Below, in pieces: positions 1-5,403 of a stretch of DNA of 5,403 nucleotides. How positions within the stretch are numbered: the stretch's first letter is position 1; each line of letters opens with the position of its first letter. The notes below the pieces were generated by a model. The model was given only the letters and a program-made list of their open reading frames with translations. It was not told the origin of the DNA and searched no databases. A program made the position numbers and the translations under genes. This DNA is from an uncultured Bacteroidales bacterium (GTDB lineage Bacteria; Bacteroidota; Bacteroidia; Bacteroidales; UBA932): the NCBI GenBank assembly GCA_900322025.1, contig ONYJ01000066.1:1-5403 (forward strand), in the 5' to 3' direction.

Positions 1-193
1 TACTATACCCATACTTGCGGTTCATGCTCCAATTATAAGACTTGTTTGTGGGGCATTTCAGTATGTTACGAACACAGATTACGTTATTCTTAAACTCCAC
101 CCATTGGGAATAATTTCTCTTATGTGCATTACTCTTATTGCCTGCATTCCGGTGTGTTTTATTTGGAAGCGGCTTTTGCGCATATTATTTTAG
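1..193 (+). CDS. C-terminal end of a multi-pass membrane protein, probable acyltransferase-3 family (5' end outside window)
   Basis: An open frame enters from the left edge (first full codon at position 2) and ends at TAG 191-193, giving 63 residues. It begins TIPILAVHAPIIRLV, contains a hydrophobic stretch (LGIISLMCITLIACIPVCFIW, split here as LGIISLMCITL and IACIPVCFIW) and ends with the basic tail KRLLRILF. A hydrophobic last helix followed by a short positively charged tail fits an integral inner-membrane protein with a cytoplasmic C-terminus. The 'ILAVHAPIIRL' segment followed by a final membrane helix resembles the end of acyltransferase-3 (OafA/fucose O-acetyltransferase-like) proteins, which O-acylate surface sugars. 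That family call is an impression from a short tail; the catalytic N-terminal part is not visible. The frame overlaps the end of the convergent DUF2156 gene by 9 bp, so no separate intergenic terminator exists here. Confidence 0.6.
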   Translation, partial: TIPILAVHAPIIRLVCGAFQYVTNTDYVILKLHPLGIISLMCITLIACIPVCFIWKRLLRILF

Positions 194-1135
194 CACAACC
201 AGATACTTTTCTTTAATTTCTATTGGGTGATATTCCAACTTAGCTTTTCTAAGGTTTTCGTCGCCGGAGTCGTCTTCTCGGTTTACGAAAGAGAAAGCCG
301 AGGCTTCTTCTGCAATACCCTCTCTCTCTCTCAAAGTCTTATCCATATATGCAAGGAACTCCTGACTCATTGCTTGGTATGCCCCACGATATTCTGTAAA
401 GGCTTTTTCTATGTGTATCAATACTGTATCAGAGTTAGCTCGCTCTCCTATAGAAAATGCCACAATCTTGCCTTCTGTGGGGCTTTCCGGCGAGAATACC
501 CTTAAAAGTCCGCCATCTAACCCTAATTCGCAAAAATTGTTAAGAGCAGTTCTCACGGCACAAAACTCATTAGCTTTCCAAAAATCTTTATCACAACCAT
601 TTCTCCTGCACCATTCATCGTTCATAGCTATACACTCTGCAATATTGCTCTGCGTTATGGGTTCGAACTGCCAATCAAACATTCGGCGAAAGCCGTTGGC
701 AAAATTGCGTTTGGCCTGGTACTTCTTGCCTTTTAGAGTTTTGAGAGCTTCTGCATCGTAGATGTAATCTGCTCCCATTCTGAATTGCTCTGCTGAAAAG
801 CGGCAGGGAAAATAGTTTTCCAAAAAAGCCATTTGCAAAGGGAGTACACCATAGAATGTAAGCTGCTTTTCCTGCATTAACAGAGAATTTATAGCATCTG
901 CAAGCTGCTTATCTTCAGCTTTTCCTACAGGCATCAAATAACTTCTTCGGTTATCCAGATTATATTGTATGAGTACGAGGTTGTCTATCCGTGCTATCTG
1001 GCTCTTAAAAGTTTTTCTCCACAAAAACTGATATGTAAAATTATAATCTTCCGAGTTAAAGTCTTGAACTGCGAAGAGCTCTCGAACCCACTTAGAATCG
1101 GATAGTTCTATTTCTTTAAATATTATCTCTGCCAT
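185..1135 (-). CDS. DUF2156 / phosphatidylglycerol lysyltransferase C-terminal-domain protein (GNAT fold), soluble
   Basis: This 316-residue protein has the layout of DUF2156 (LPG synthetase C-terminal) proteins: two tandem GNAT-like halves without membrane segments. Recognisable signatures are the basic stretch LKGKKYQAKRN at residues 134-144, HIEKA at 241-245, and the C-terminal VNREDDSGDENLRKAKL at 284-300 followed by EYHP. In MprF, the related domain transfers lysine or alanine from aminoacyl-tRNA to phosphatidylglycerol; here the flippase/membrane part is absent, so the protein is probably cytosolic or peripheral and its substrate is unknown. Stand-alone copies of this family are common in Bacteroidota and Firmicutes. 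It is the second gene of a leftward pair, starting 18 bp after the S37 peptidase stop, with only a purine-rich GAGAGAG upstream as a possible ribosome-binding site. Its TAA lies inside the end of the convergent membrane-protein gene. A (GA) dinucleotide tract encodes residues around 268-273. Family assignment is strong; the reaction is not established. Confidence 0.9.
   Translation of the reverse strand: MAEIIFKEIELSDSKWVRELFAVQDFNSEDYNFTYQFLWRKTFKSQIARIDNLVLIQYNLDNRRSYLMPVGKAEDKQLADAINSLLMQEKQLTFYGVLPLQMAFLENYFPCRFSAEQFRMGADYIYDAEALKTLKGKKYQAKRNFANGFRRMFDWQFEPITQSNIAECIAMNDEWCRRNGCDKDFWKANEFCAVRTALNNFCELGLDGGLLRVFSPESPTEGKIVAFSIGERANSDTVLIHIEKAFTEYRGAYQAMSQEFLAYMDKTLREREGIAEEASAFSFVNREDDSGDENLRKAKLEYHPIEIKEKYLVVLK
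320..332. repeat. 13-bp CT/GA dinucleotide microsatellite inside the DUF2156 gene
   Basis: The plus strand reads CTCTCTCTCTCTC, six and a half repeat units. On the coding (minus) strand it gives the GAGAGA tract encoding the Arg-Glu-Arg-Glu of the segment TLREREGIAEE, just upstream of the conserved VNREDD motif. The tract is in frame and the gene is intact in this copy. Gain or loss of one unit would shift the frame before the conserved C-terminal motif. Confidence 0.85.
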
Positions 1136-1153
1136 TAAGACACTCTCTCAATT

Positions 1154-2605
1154 TTAGTTCAGATTCAACCACTCTTTTAGAGTGTTTATAGCCTCGTCTC
1201 TCATTTGAGGCGTCAGATTTGATATTCTTGCTCTATGACTTCCTCCCGGAGCTATAAAGAACTTGATGTTATCGTGTCCGGGGTTGTTAGGCCTTACCGC
1301 AGACCAAGGATCCCACTCGCCATAGATGAACATCATCTTGCTGTCTGTGGTTGCAATGAATTTAGTAAGATTCTTATAGAGAGTTTTGTCGAACTTAAAT
1401 TTTCTACCGCCCGGCAAGAAGATTTTTCGGAGATAACCTTTTGCCGATTTTATGCTCAGATACTTCTTGAAAGGCTTGGTATCGTATCCATAATATCCTA
1501 ACTCTTTTGCAGCCTGTACAAAAAACGGAGCATTGTCGTCCCAACTTTGGAAATAGTCCGGACCCACTGCATCCACAAAATACTTGAAGAGCACATCATC
1601 ATTTTCCGTAACAGCCGGAATGGTAGAGGTTTTTCTTCCCCACTGCCAGAAAGCGAACGGGAACTCCAAAACGCAGTAGTCTAACACTTCCGGTATTGAA
1701 ATATTGTAAGTGAGCTTGTTGCGGTCTGAAAACTCTTTGAGCTTTGCTTCCATAGATACTCTTCTTTTCAGAATCTCCATCTGGAAGTTGTAAATTATAG
1801 CTCTGTCTTGTGCGGTGCCGGTAGAGTCTCTTAGAAATGGCTCATGCCTGCCATCCTCCTGAGCTCTTGCCACAGGGCCTACATAAGGAACAGAAACATC
1901 TACATCCTGCGGATAAAACATGGTGTAAGACATACAGTTCTGTCCTCCTTTGCTGATGCCGGTTGCTATCCATTTGCCTTTGAATATGTTGGCAAGAGAG
2001 GTTCTTATCTGGTGTAAATCTGCCGCTTCTTGCTCGGCAGTCATGTAATCCCAGTTCAGGTTTTCCCATGTAATAGTGCTGTCGTATTGCATAAAAGGCA
2101 CGCTTTCGTTAAAGTAACGATGCTCTACCAGAACAAAGTTGCACTTTAGCAGTGCGGCAATCTCTTCGTTATATCTTGGATTAGCTCCGTATTTTGCCGT
2201 ATATCCTTCTGTGATAATTACTGTAGGCTTGTTGAAATCTGCAAAGCCAACAATCACCCTCTGCTTAAACAATCCTTTTTCCGGATGCTTGTGATCTATA
2301 GGTTGGGTGATGAACATCCTGTACTTAGCCTTCAGATGTTCTTTGTATGCATTTGCTACAGGTAATTTTTCTATATCAGAAAAGACAGCATATTCTTGAT
2401 TGGATTGGTTGGCAGATGCAAGTTGGTTGCACAGCAGGAAGTGAGCTGCCTCCAGCGAATCCATCTGCAAAGAGCCCTGTTTTGTCTCAGCCGGAATACC
2501 ATTCTGAGCAAAAGCAGTTGTTCCGCAAGATAAAAAAGACACCACGCACAGTGCTGCTGAGGTAAAAGCAAGGGCAAACCTTTTTTTCAACATTCTTGTA
2601 TTCAT
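1154..2605 (-). CDS. exported serine peptidase, S37 family (PS-10 / tripeptidyl aminopeptidase type)
   Basis: The 483-residue protein starts with a clear export signal: basic MLKKR, a hydrophobic core at about residues 10-26, and a likely signal peptidase I site AFA|Q after residue 33. A cysteine at 27 within FLSCG is a possible but poor lipobox. The mature part is an alpha/beta-hydrolase of the PS-10 / S37 peptidase type, whose founding member is a Streptomyces tripeptidyl aminopeptidase. Visible signatures are the oxyanion-side EHRYFNES (161-168), the nucleophile elbow GISKGG with Ser218, YGEWDPWS with Asp432, and GGSHRARI with His457, giving a complete Ser-Asp-His triad in the expected order. 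The expected role is release of short N-terminal peptides from proteins outside the cytoplasm, in the periplasm or at the surface. The start at 2605 precedes the basic n-region; a second ATG four codons later (2591-2593) would also give a working signal. It heads a leftward pair with the DUF2156 gene and has a -7 box about 90 bp upstream. Related S28 peptidases are the main alternative. Confidence 0.9.
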   Translation of the reverse strand: MNTRMLKKRFALAFTSAALCVVSFLSCGTTAFAQNGIPAETKQGSLQMDSLEAAHFLLCNQLASANQSNQEYAVFSDIEKLPVANAYKEHLKAKYRMFITQPIDHKHPEKGLFKQRVIVGFADFNKPTVIITEGYTAKYGANPRYNEEIAALLKCNFVLVEHRYFNESVPFMQYDSTITWENLNWDYMTAEQEAADLHQIRTSLANIFKGKWIATGISKGGQNCMSYTMFYPQDVDVSVPYVGPVARAQEDGRHEPFLRDSTGTAQDRAIIYNFQMEILKRRVSMEAKLKEFSDRNKLTYNISIPEVLDYCVLEFPFAFWQWGRKTSTIPAVTENDDVLFKYFVDAVGPDYFQSWDDNAPFFVQAAKELGYYGYDTKPFKKYLSIKSAKGYLRKIFLPGGRKFKFDKTLYKNLTKFIATTDSKMMFIYGEWDPWSAVRPNNPGHDNIKFFIAPGGSHRARISNLTPQMRDEAINTLKEWLNLN

Positions 2606-2694
2606 ATTAAGTAGTTTTATAGTATTCGTTTTATTAGTTTGCCGGTAGAACTGTCGCCGACAATTATCGTATGCATTGTTAAAGATGCGTTATG

Positions 2695-2702
2695 CAAATT
2701 TA
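2695..2702 (-). promoter_or_regulatory. predicted -7 promoter box for the S37 peptidase gene
   Basis: On the minus strand the sequence reads TAAATTTG, an exact match to the Bacteroidota -7 consensus TAnnTTTG. It would start transcription near position 2688 and give a leader of roughly 80 nt before the ATG at 2605. No convincing -33 TTG is present at the usual distance. It is the only match on this strand in the gap. Confidence 0.5.
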
Positions 2703-2717
2703 AACTTTTTTTTTCAC

Positions 2718-2725
2718 TACTTTTG
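2718..2725 (+). promoter_or_regulatory. predicted -7 promoter box for tyrS
   Basis: The plus strand reads TACTTTTG, an exact match to the Bacteroidota -7 consensus TAnnTTTG. Transcription would begin near position 2732, leaving a leader of about 43 nt before the ATG at 2775. The box lies downstream of the ATG at 2676, so a transcript made from it could not encode the longer version of TyrS. A clear -33 TTG is missing at the usual spacing. Confidence 0.6.
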
Positions 2726-2774
2726 TACGATTGACAGATATTTAGTTAAGGCAGATAAGAAATTATTTCATCAG

Positions 2775-4064
2775 ATGAAGAATTTTGTAGAAGAACTTAA
2801 ATGGAGAGGAATGATCCAGGATATAATGCCTGGTACAGAAGAAAAACTAATGGAAGGGCCTCAATCGGCCTATGTGGGAATAGATCCTACGGCAGATAGT
2901 TTACATATAGGGCATTTGGTAAGTGTTATGATTCTCAAGCATTTTCAGAAATGCGGGCACAAACCGATAGCTTTGGTGGGAGGAGCTACCGGAATGATAG
3001 GAGATCCTTCTATGAAATCCGCAGAAAGGAATTTGTTGGACGAGGAAACGCTGAGGCATAATGTGGAGAGTATAAAGGCACAGCTGGGGCGGTTTCTGGA
3101 TTTCGACAGCGATGCTACAAACAAGGCGGAATTGGTAAATAATTACGACTGGATGAAAGACTACACCTTCATCAACTTCATTCGCGATATAGGAAAGCAT
3201 ATCACCGTTAACTATATGATGGCAAAAGATTCCGTAAAGAAAAGATTGTCTTCTGAATCGCGCGAGGGAATGTCTTTTACCGAGTTCAGCTATCAATTGC
3301 TTCAAGGCTATGATTATCTGTGGTTGTATGAACACAAAGGATGCGTTCTGCAACTTGGAGGAAGCGATCAGTGGGGCAATATTACAACCGGAAGCGAACT
3401 TATACGCCGTGTTTTGGGAAAGGAGGCTTATGCTCTTACCTGTCCTTTGATAAAAAAAGCAGACGGAACAAAATTTGGTAAAACCGAAAAAGGAAATATC
3501 TGGCTTAGTGCGGAATATACGAGCCCATACACCTTTTATCAGTTCTGGTTGAATGTGAGTGATGAGGATGCCGAGAGGTACATAAAGATATTTACAATGC
3601 TTCCTAAAGAAGATATAGATGCTGTTATTGAAGAACATCGCCAAGACCCTGCTCAGAGGTGCTTGCAAAAGCTTTTGGCTAAAGAAGTTACAATAATGGT
3701 TCATGGAGAGGGAGAATATAAGAAAGCTTTAGATGCCTCTAACATCTTGTTTGGCAAGGCTACAAAAGAAGCTTTGCAGCATCTCGATGAAAAAACTTTT
3801 CTGGAAGTTTTTGACGGAGTGCCTCAGTTTGCATTGCCTAAAGAAAAATTATCTATGCCTATTTTAGATTTACTGGCTGTGGAAACTCAGGTATTTCCTT
3901 CTAAGGGTGAGGCGCGTAAGATGATACAAGCCAATGGTTTGAGTATAGATAAAGAAAAATTCACCGATATAAACGGAAGCCTGAGTGAAGATTTGCTTAT
4001 CAATGATAAATATATATTGGTTCAGAAGGGTAAGAAGAACTATTATATCTTGCGATTTGAATAA
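2775..4064 (+). CDS. tyrS: tyrosyl-tRNA synthetase (TyrRS), class I
   Basis: TyrS attaches tyrosine to tRNA-Tyr in the cytoplasm using ATP. The 429-residue protein has all the expected parts: the tyrosine pocket and class I signature YVGIDPTADSLHIGH (33-47, HIGH at 44-47), the tyrosine-binding helix with Tyr173, Gln177 and Asp180, GGSDQWGN (195-202), the KMSKS-equivalent loop KFGKT (233-237), and a C-terminal S4 RNA-binding domain from about residue 370 (VFPSKGEARKMIQANG). The length is normal for bacterial TyrRS. The frame stays open upstream to an ATG at 2676, but the additional 33 residues (rich in Phe, Tyr and Lys) are not part of the family and cover the predicted promoter. Starting at 2775 yields MKNFVEELKWRG, matching the usual Bacteroidales N-terminus. 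The gene is divergent from the S37 peptidase gene and is followed on the same strand by rbfA after a 90-bp gap, so it may be cotranscribed. Nothing appears to be missing or broken. Confidence 0.97.
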   Translation: MKNFVEELKWRGMIQDIMPGTEEKLMEGPQSAYVGIDPTADSLHIGHLVSVMILKHFQKCGHKPIALVGGATGMIGDPSMKSAERNLLDEETLRHNVESIKAQLGRFLDFDSDATNKAELVNNYDWMKDYTFINFIRDIGKHITVNYMMAKDSVKKRLSSESREGMSFTEFSYQLLQGYDYLWLYEHKGCVLQLGGSDQWGNITTGSELIRRVLGKEAYALTCPLIKKADGTKFGKTEKGNIWLSAEYTSPYTFYQFWLNVSDEDAERYIKIFTMLPKEDIDAVIEEHRQDPAQRCLQKLLAKEVTIMVHGEGEYKKALDASNILFGKATKEALQHLDEKTFLEVFDGVPQFALPKEKLSMPILDLLAVETQVFPSKGEARKMIQANGLSIDKEKFTDINGSLSEDLLINDKYILVQKGKKNYYILRFE

Positions 4065-4154
4065 ATGATAGTGGGCAGTAAGTTTATACTTATCGGTATT
4101 GTGAAAGAATCGCTTATGCCTTAGCAACGCTACATGAAACATAGGGAGGAATTT
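4065..4154 (+). other. tyrS-rbfA spacer with a 19-codon reading frame
   Basis: The gap contains an ATG directly after the tyrS stop (TAA then ATG at 4065) that opens a 19-codon frame, MIVGSKFILIGIVKESLMP, ending at TAG 4122-4124. A weak stem (TAAGT 4079-4083 with ACTTA 4088-4092) is not followed by a T-run, so it is not a convincing terminator. No TAnnTTTG box is present. The spacer therefore gives no positive sign of separating tyrS from rbfA transcription. I do not call the short frame a gene. Confidence 0.5.
4143..4150 (+). promoter_or_regulatory. strong Shine-Dalgarno-like site that favours the inner rbfA start
   Basis: AGGGAGGA lies four bases before ATG 4155, with GGAGG five bases from the start codon. 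This is close to the anti-Shine-Dalgarno complement and at normal spacing. It falls inside the longer reading frame that begins at 4134, which has no such site. It decides the start choice for rbfA and is unusual in a window where the other genes lack a recognisable Shine-Dalgarno sequence. Confidence 0.65.
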
Positions 4155-4553
4155 ATGGAAGAAGTTAGCAAAAGAGTACAGAAGGTGCAGCGCGAAGTGC
4201 AGAGGCACCTGGCCGAAATAATCCGCAGCAAGGGTATGGCCTTTTTTGATGGGGCTCTGGTAACTGTCAGCGAGGTTAGAATGAGCCCCGATCTCTCATA
4301 CGCCAAGGTTTATATCAGTTGTTTCCCTTCCGAAAAACGAGTGGCGATAATGCAGATTCTCACAGAAAAATCCAAGTCTATACGCGGAGAACTTGGGCAT
4401 ATTGTAGCAAAGCAGTTGAGAATAGTACCGGAGCTTGCATTCTTTGAAGATACTACTCTCGACTATGCACAGCATATAGACTCTGTTCTTGCTCGAGACC
4501 CCATAACTCCTTCTGCAGAAGAAAATTCAGAGTCTGGAGAAACTAACGAATAA
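4155..4553 (+). CDS. rbfA: 30S ribosome-binding factor A
   Basis: RbfA binds immature 30S subunits and helps complete 16S rRNA 5'-end processing and folding; in E. coli it also supports growth in the cold. The 132-residue protein shows the family order: an N-terminal helix SKRVQKVQREVQRHLAEII (5-23), the strand LVTVSEVRMSPDLSYAKVYIS (35-55; a conserved core), the basic helix region ending in VAKQLRIVPEL (84-94), then FFEDTTLDYAQHIDSVL (97-112). Together these make the small KH-like fold. About 20 acidic, polar residues follow as a probably disordered tail. An ATG at 4134 would add seven residues (MKHREEF), but the Shine-Dalgarno-like AGGGAGGA just before 4155 favours the inner start. The gene lies 90 bp after tyrS and 20 bp before the ABC permease gene, consistent with one transcription unit. 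Family call is firm; the exact start is less so. Confidence 0.93.
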   Translation: MEEVSKRVQKVQREVQRHLAEIIRSKGMAFFDGALVTVSEVRMSPDLSYAKVYISCFPSEKRVAIMQILTEKSKSIRGELGHIVAKQLRIVPELAFFEDTTLDYAQHIDSVLARDPITPSAEENSESGETNE

Positions 4554-4573
4554 ATAGCAATTTATAAGACCTT

Positions 4574-5403
4574 ATGCGTCTTCCATTCTTTATAGCACGC
4601 AGATATCTTTTTTCCAAAGCTCACCGTAATGTGATAAATATAATATCGGCAGTGAGCGCAGTGGCTATAGGGATAGGATGTATGGCGTTGATAATAATTC
4701 TTTCTGTGTATAATGGCTTTGATCAGATAGTAGAGTCGTCTTATAACAGCTATATACCGGATTACATAATACTGCCTTCTGGCGGCAAAATAATAGATAC
4801 GAAAAAACATACTGCAGAACTAACAGATGCCGAGAAAATTTTCAAAACACTTCCGTTTGCCAATGTAAAGGTTTTTGAAGTTCTGGAAGAAACTGTTTAT
4901 GTGCAGTATGAGGGAGTGCAGTCTTTGGCAAAAATCAAGGGTGTGCCAAAGGGATATGATTCTCTGAAACGCCTTGAATCCAAGATTGTAGAGGGGAAGT
5001 TTGCAACTTCTTTTGGAAGTCTGAACAGAGCTGTGGTAGAAGAAAAACTGGCAGTTGCCCTTATGCTTCGCCCACAGTTTTCTTCTTCCCTTGAAATTTA
5101 TATACCCAGCAGAACAGAAGAAATATCGTTGATAATGCCGGCTAATAGTTTGCTTAGTGAGGAGATACGTCCGGCCGGAATAATAGACTTGTCTGCTCCT
5201 GCAGATAACGGATTGATATATGTTCCAGATAGTGTGGCTCGTAATCTTTTGGAATACAGCAGTAACGAATGTTCTAAAATAGAGGTTTATGTAGAAAGTC
5301 AAGGTACCGAAGGAGCCAGAAAAAAAACATCGGCCGACAAAGATATAATTAAAAAAATCAGAAAAGTTCTGGGAGATAATTTTATACTCAGAGATCGCTA
5401 TCA
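4574..5403 (+). CDS. LolC/LolE-type ABC transporter permease (MacB-PCD/FtsX family), N-terminal part; 3' end outside window
   Basis: An uninterrupted frame begins at ATG 4574 and runs off the right edge after 276 codons. It opens MRLPFFIARRYLFSKAHRN, the characteristic start of Bacteroidota lipoprotein-releasing permeases, followed by one membrane helix at about residues 21-45 (INIISAVSAVAIGIGCMALI onward) and VYNGFD. The remainder, from about residue 50, is a soluble periplasmic MacB-PCD-like domain. The full family is about 400 residues, so the three C-terminal membrane helices and the FtsX core should lie beyond the window. LolC/LolE proteins, with the ATPase LolD, extract lipoproteins from the inner membrane for transfer to LolA. 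No ATPase gene is visible here. The start is 20 bp after the rbfA stop without an intervening terminator, suggesting cotranscription; no clear Shine-Dalgarno is present. ATA isoleucine codons are very frequent. A related MacB-type exporter permease is the main alternative. Confidence 0.88.
   Translation, partial: MRLPFFIARRYLFSKAHRNVINIISAVSAVAIGIGCMALIIILSVYNGFDQIVESSYNSYIPDYIILPSGGKIIDTKKHTAELTDAEKIFKTLPFANVKVFEVLEETVYVQYEGVQSLAKIKGVPKGYDSLKRLESKIVEGKFATSFGSLNRAVVEEKLAVALMLRPQFSSSLEIYIPSRTEEISLIMPANSLLSEEIRPAGIIDLSAPADNGLIYVPDSVARNLLEYSSNECSKIEVYVESQGTEGARKKTSADKDIIKKIRKVLGDNFILRDRY

Larger units (their letters stand above)
2606..2774. other. divergent intergenic region between the S37 peptidase gene and tyrS
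   Basis: This 169-bp AT-rich gap separates two genes transcribed away from each other and must hold both promoters. It contains one TAnnTTTG box on each strand, with a run of nine T (2706-2714) between them. I see no strong hairpin, riboswitch-like or T-box-like structure ahead of tyrS: the predicted tyrS leader is only about 40 nt, too short for a T-box. Confidence 0.75.

Noticed and set aside
227..761. Two plus-strand frames within the DUF2156 gene
   Set aside because: Both are antisense to a gene with clear family motifs, and neither has a promoter or recognisable domain.
1170..1184. Perfect 6-bp inverted repeat (CACTCT-TTT-AGAGTG)
   Set aside because: It lies within the last codons of the S37 gene, is short and AT-looped, and has no T-run downstream in the leftward direction, so it is not a convincing terminator.
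2732..2774. T-box or other leader regulation of tyrS
   Set aside because: The predicted leader is about 43 nt with no T-box sequence, stem or terminator hairpin, and T-boxes are not typical of Bacteroidota.
2901..3704. 267-codon open frame on the minus strand inside tyrS
   Set aside because: It is entirely antisense to a well-conserved tyrS gene, its translation resembles no family I recognise, and its Cys/Phe/His/Tyr-rich composition is typical of a shadow frame.
4562..4810. 82-codon Tyr/His/Ile-rich open frame on the minus strand
   Set aside because: It mirrors the ATA- and TAT-rich codons of the permease N-terminus on the opposite strand; no family resemblance.
4820..5302. 160-codon open frame on the minus strand near the right edge
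   Set aside because: It is antisense to the permease gene, which has a recognisable N-terminus and stays open to the window end; the antisense product has shadow-like composition.
5320..5357. Runs of eight and seven A in the permease gene, as possible frameshift sites
   Set aside because: The zero frame continues normally through both runs, and I see no accompanying stem or alternative product; A-runs are expected in Lys-rich AT-rich coding sequence.

Overview
The window looks like a chromosomal housekeeping segment from a member of the Bacteroidota, most likely the order Bacteroidales. Three things point there. The tyrosyl-tRNA synthetase and RbfA proteins read like their Bacteroides/Porphyromonas relatives. 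The intergenic region carries TAnnTTTG -7 promoter boxes, the form used by the Bacteroidota primary sigma factor. Most starts lack a strong Shine-Dalgarno sequence. Base composition is moderately AT-rich and ATA isoleucine codons are frequent in several genes. I see no tRNA, rRNA, CRISPR array, insertion sequence or integration site.

Layout: (1) Positions 1-193, plus strand: the 3' end of a gene for a membrane protein, probably an acyltransferase-3-type O-acyltransferase. (2) Positions 185-2605, minus strand: a two-gene unit transcribed leftward. It holds an exported serine peptidase of the S37 (PS-10 / tripeptidyl aminopeptidase) type, then, 18 bp downstream, a cytosolic DUF2156 GNAT-fold protein related to the catalytic domain of phosphatidylglycerol lysyltransferase. 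The stop of the latter overlaps the end of gene 1 by 9 bp, tail to tail. (3) Positions 2606-2774: a 169-bp divergent intergenic region with two back-to-back -7 boxes, one for each direction. (4) Positions 2775-5403, plus strand: tyrS, then rbfA, then the first part of a LolC/LolE-type ABC transporter permease that runs off the window.

The rightward genes serve translation (Tyr-tRNA charging, 30S maturation) and the cell envelope (lipoprotein release from the inner membrane). The leftward pair combines an exported peptidase with a possible aminoacyl- or acyl-transferase; any functional link between the two is only inferred from their spacing and orientation. Two starts were moved inward from the longest reading frame. 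tyrS begins at 2775 rather than 2676, because the extension covers the promoter and is not part of the family. rbfA probably begins at 4155 rather than 4134, because a strong purine-rich ribosome-binding sequence sits just before the inner ATG.

I did not find a convincing undescribed system. The most useful leads are the S37/DUF2156 pair, the compact divergent promoter, the unusually strong Shine-Dalgarno-like site before rbfA, and a dinucleotide repeat inside the DUF2156 gene.
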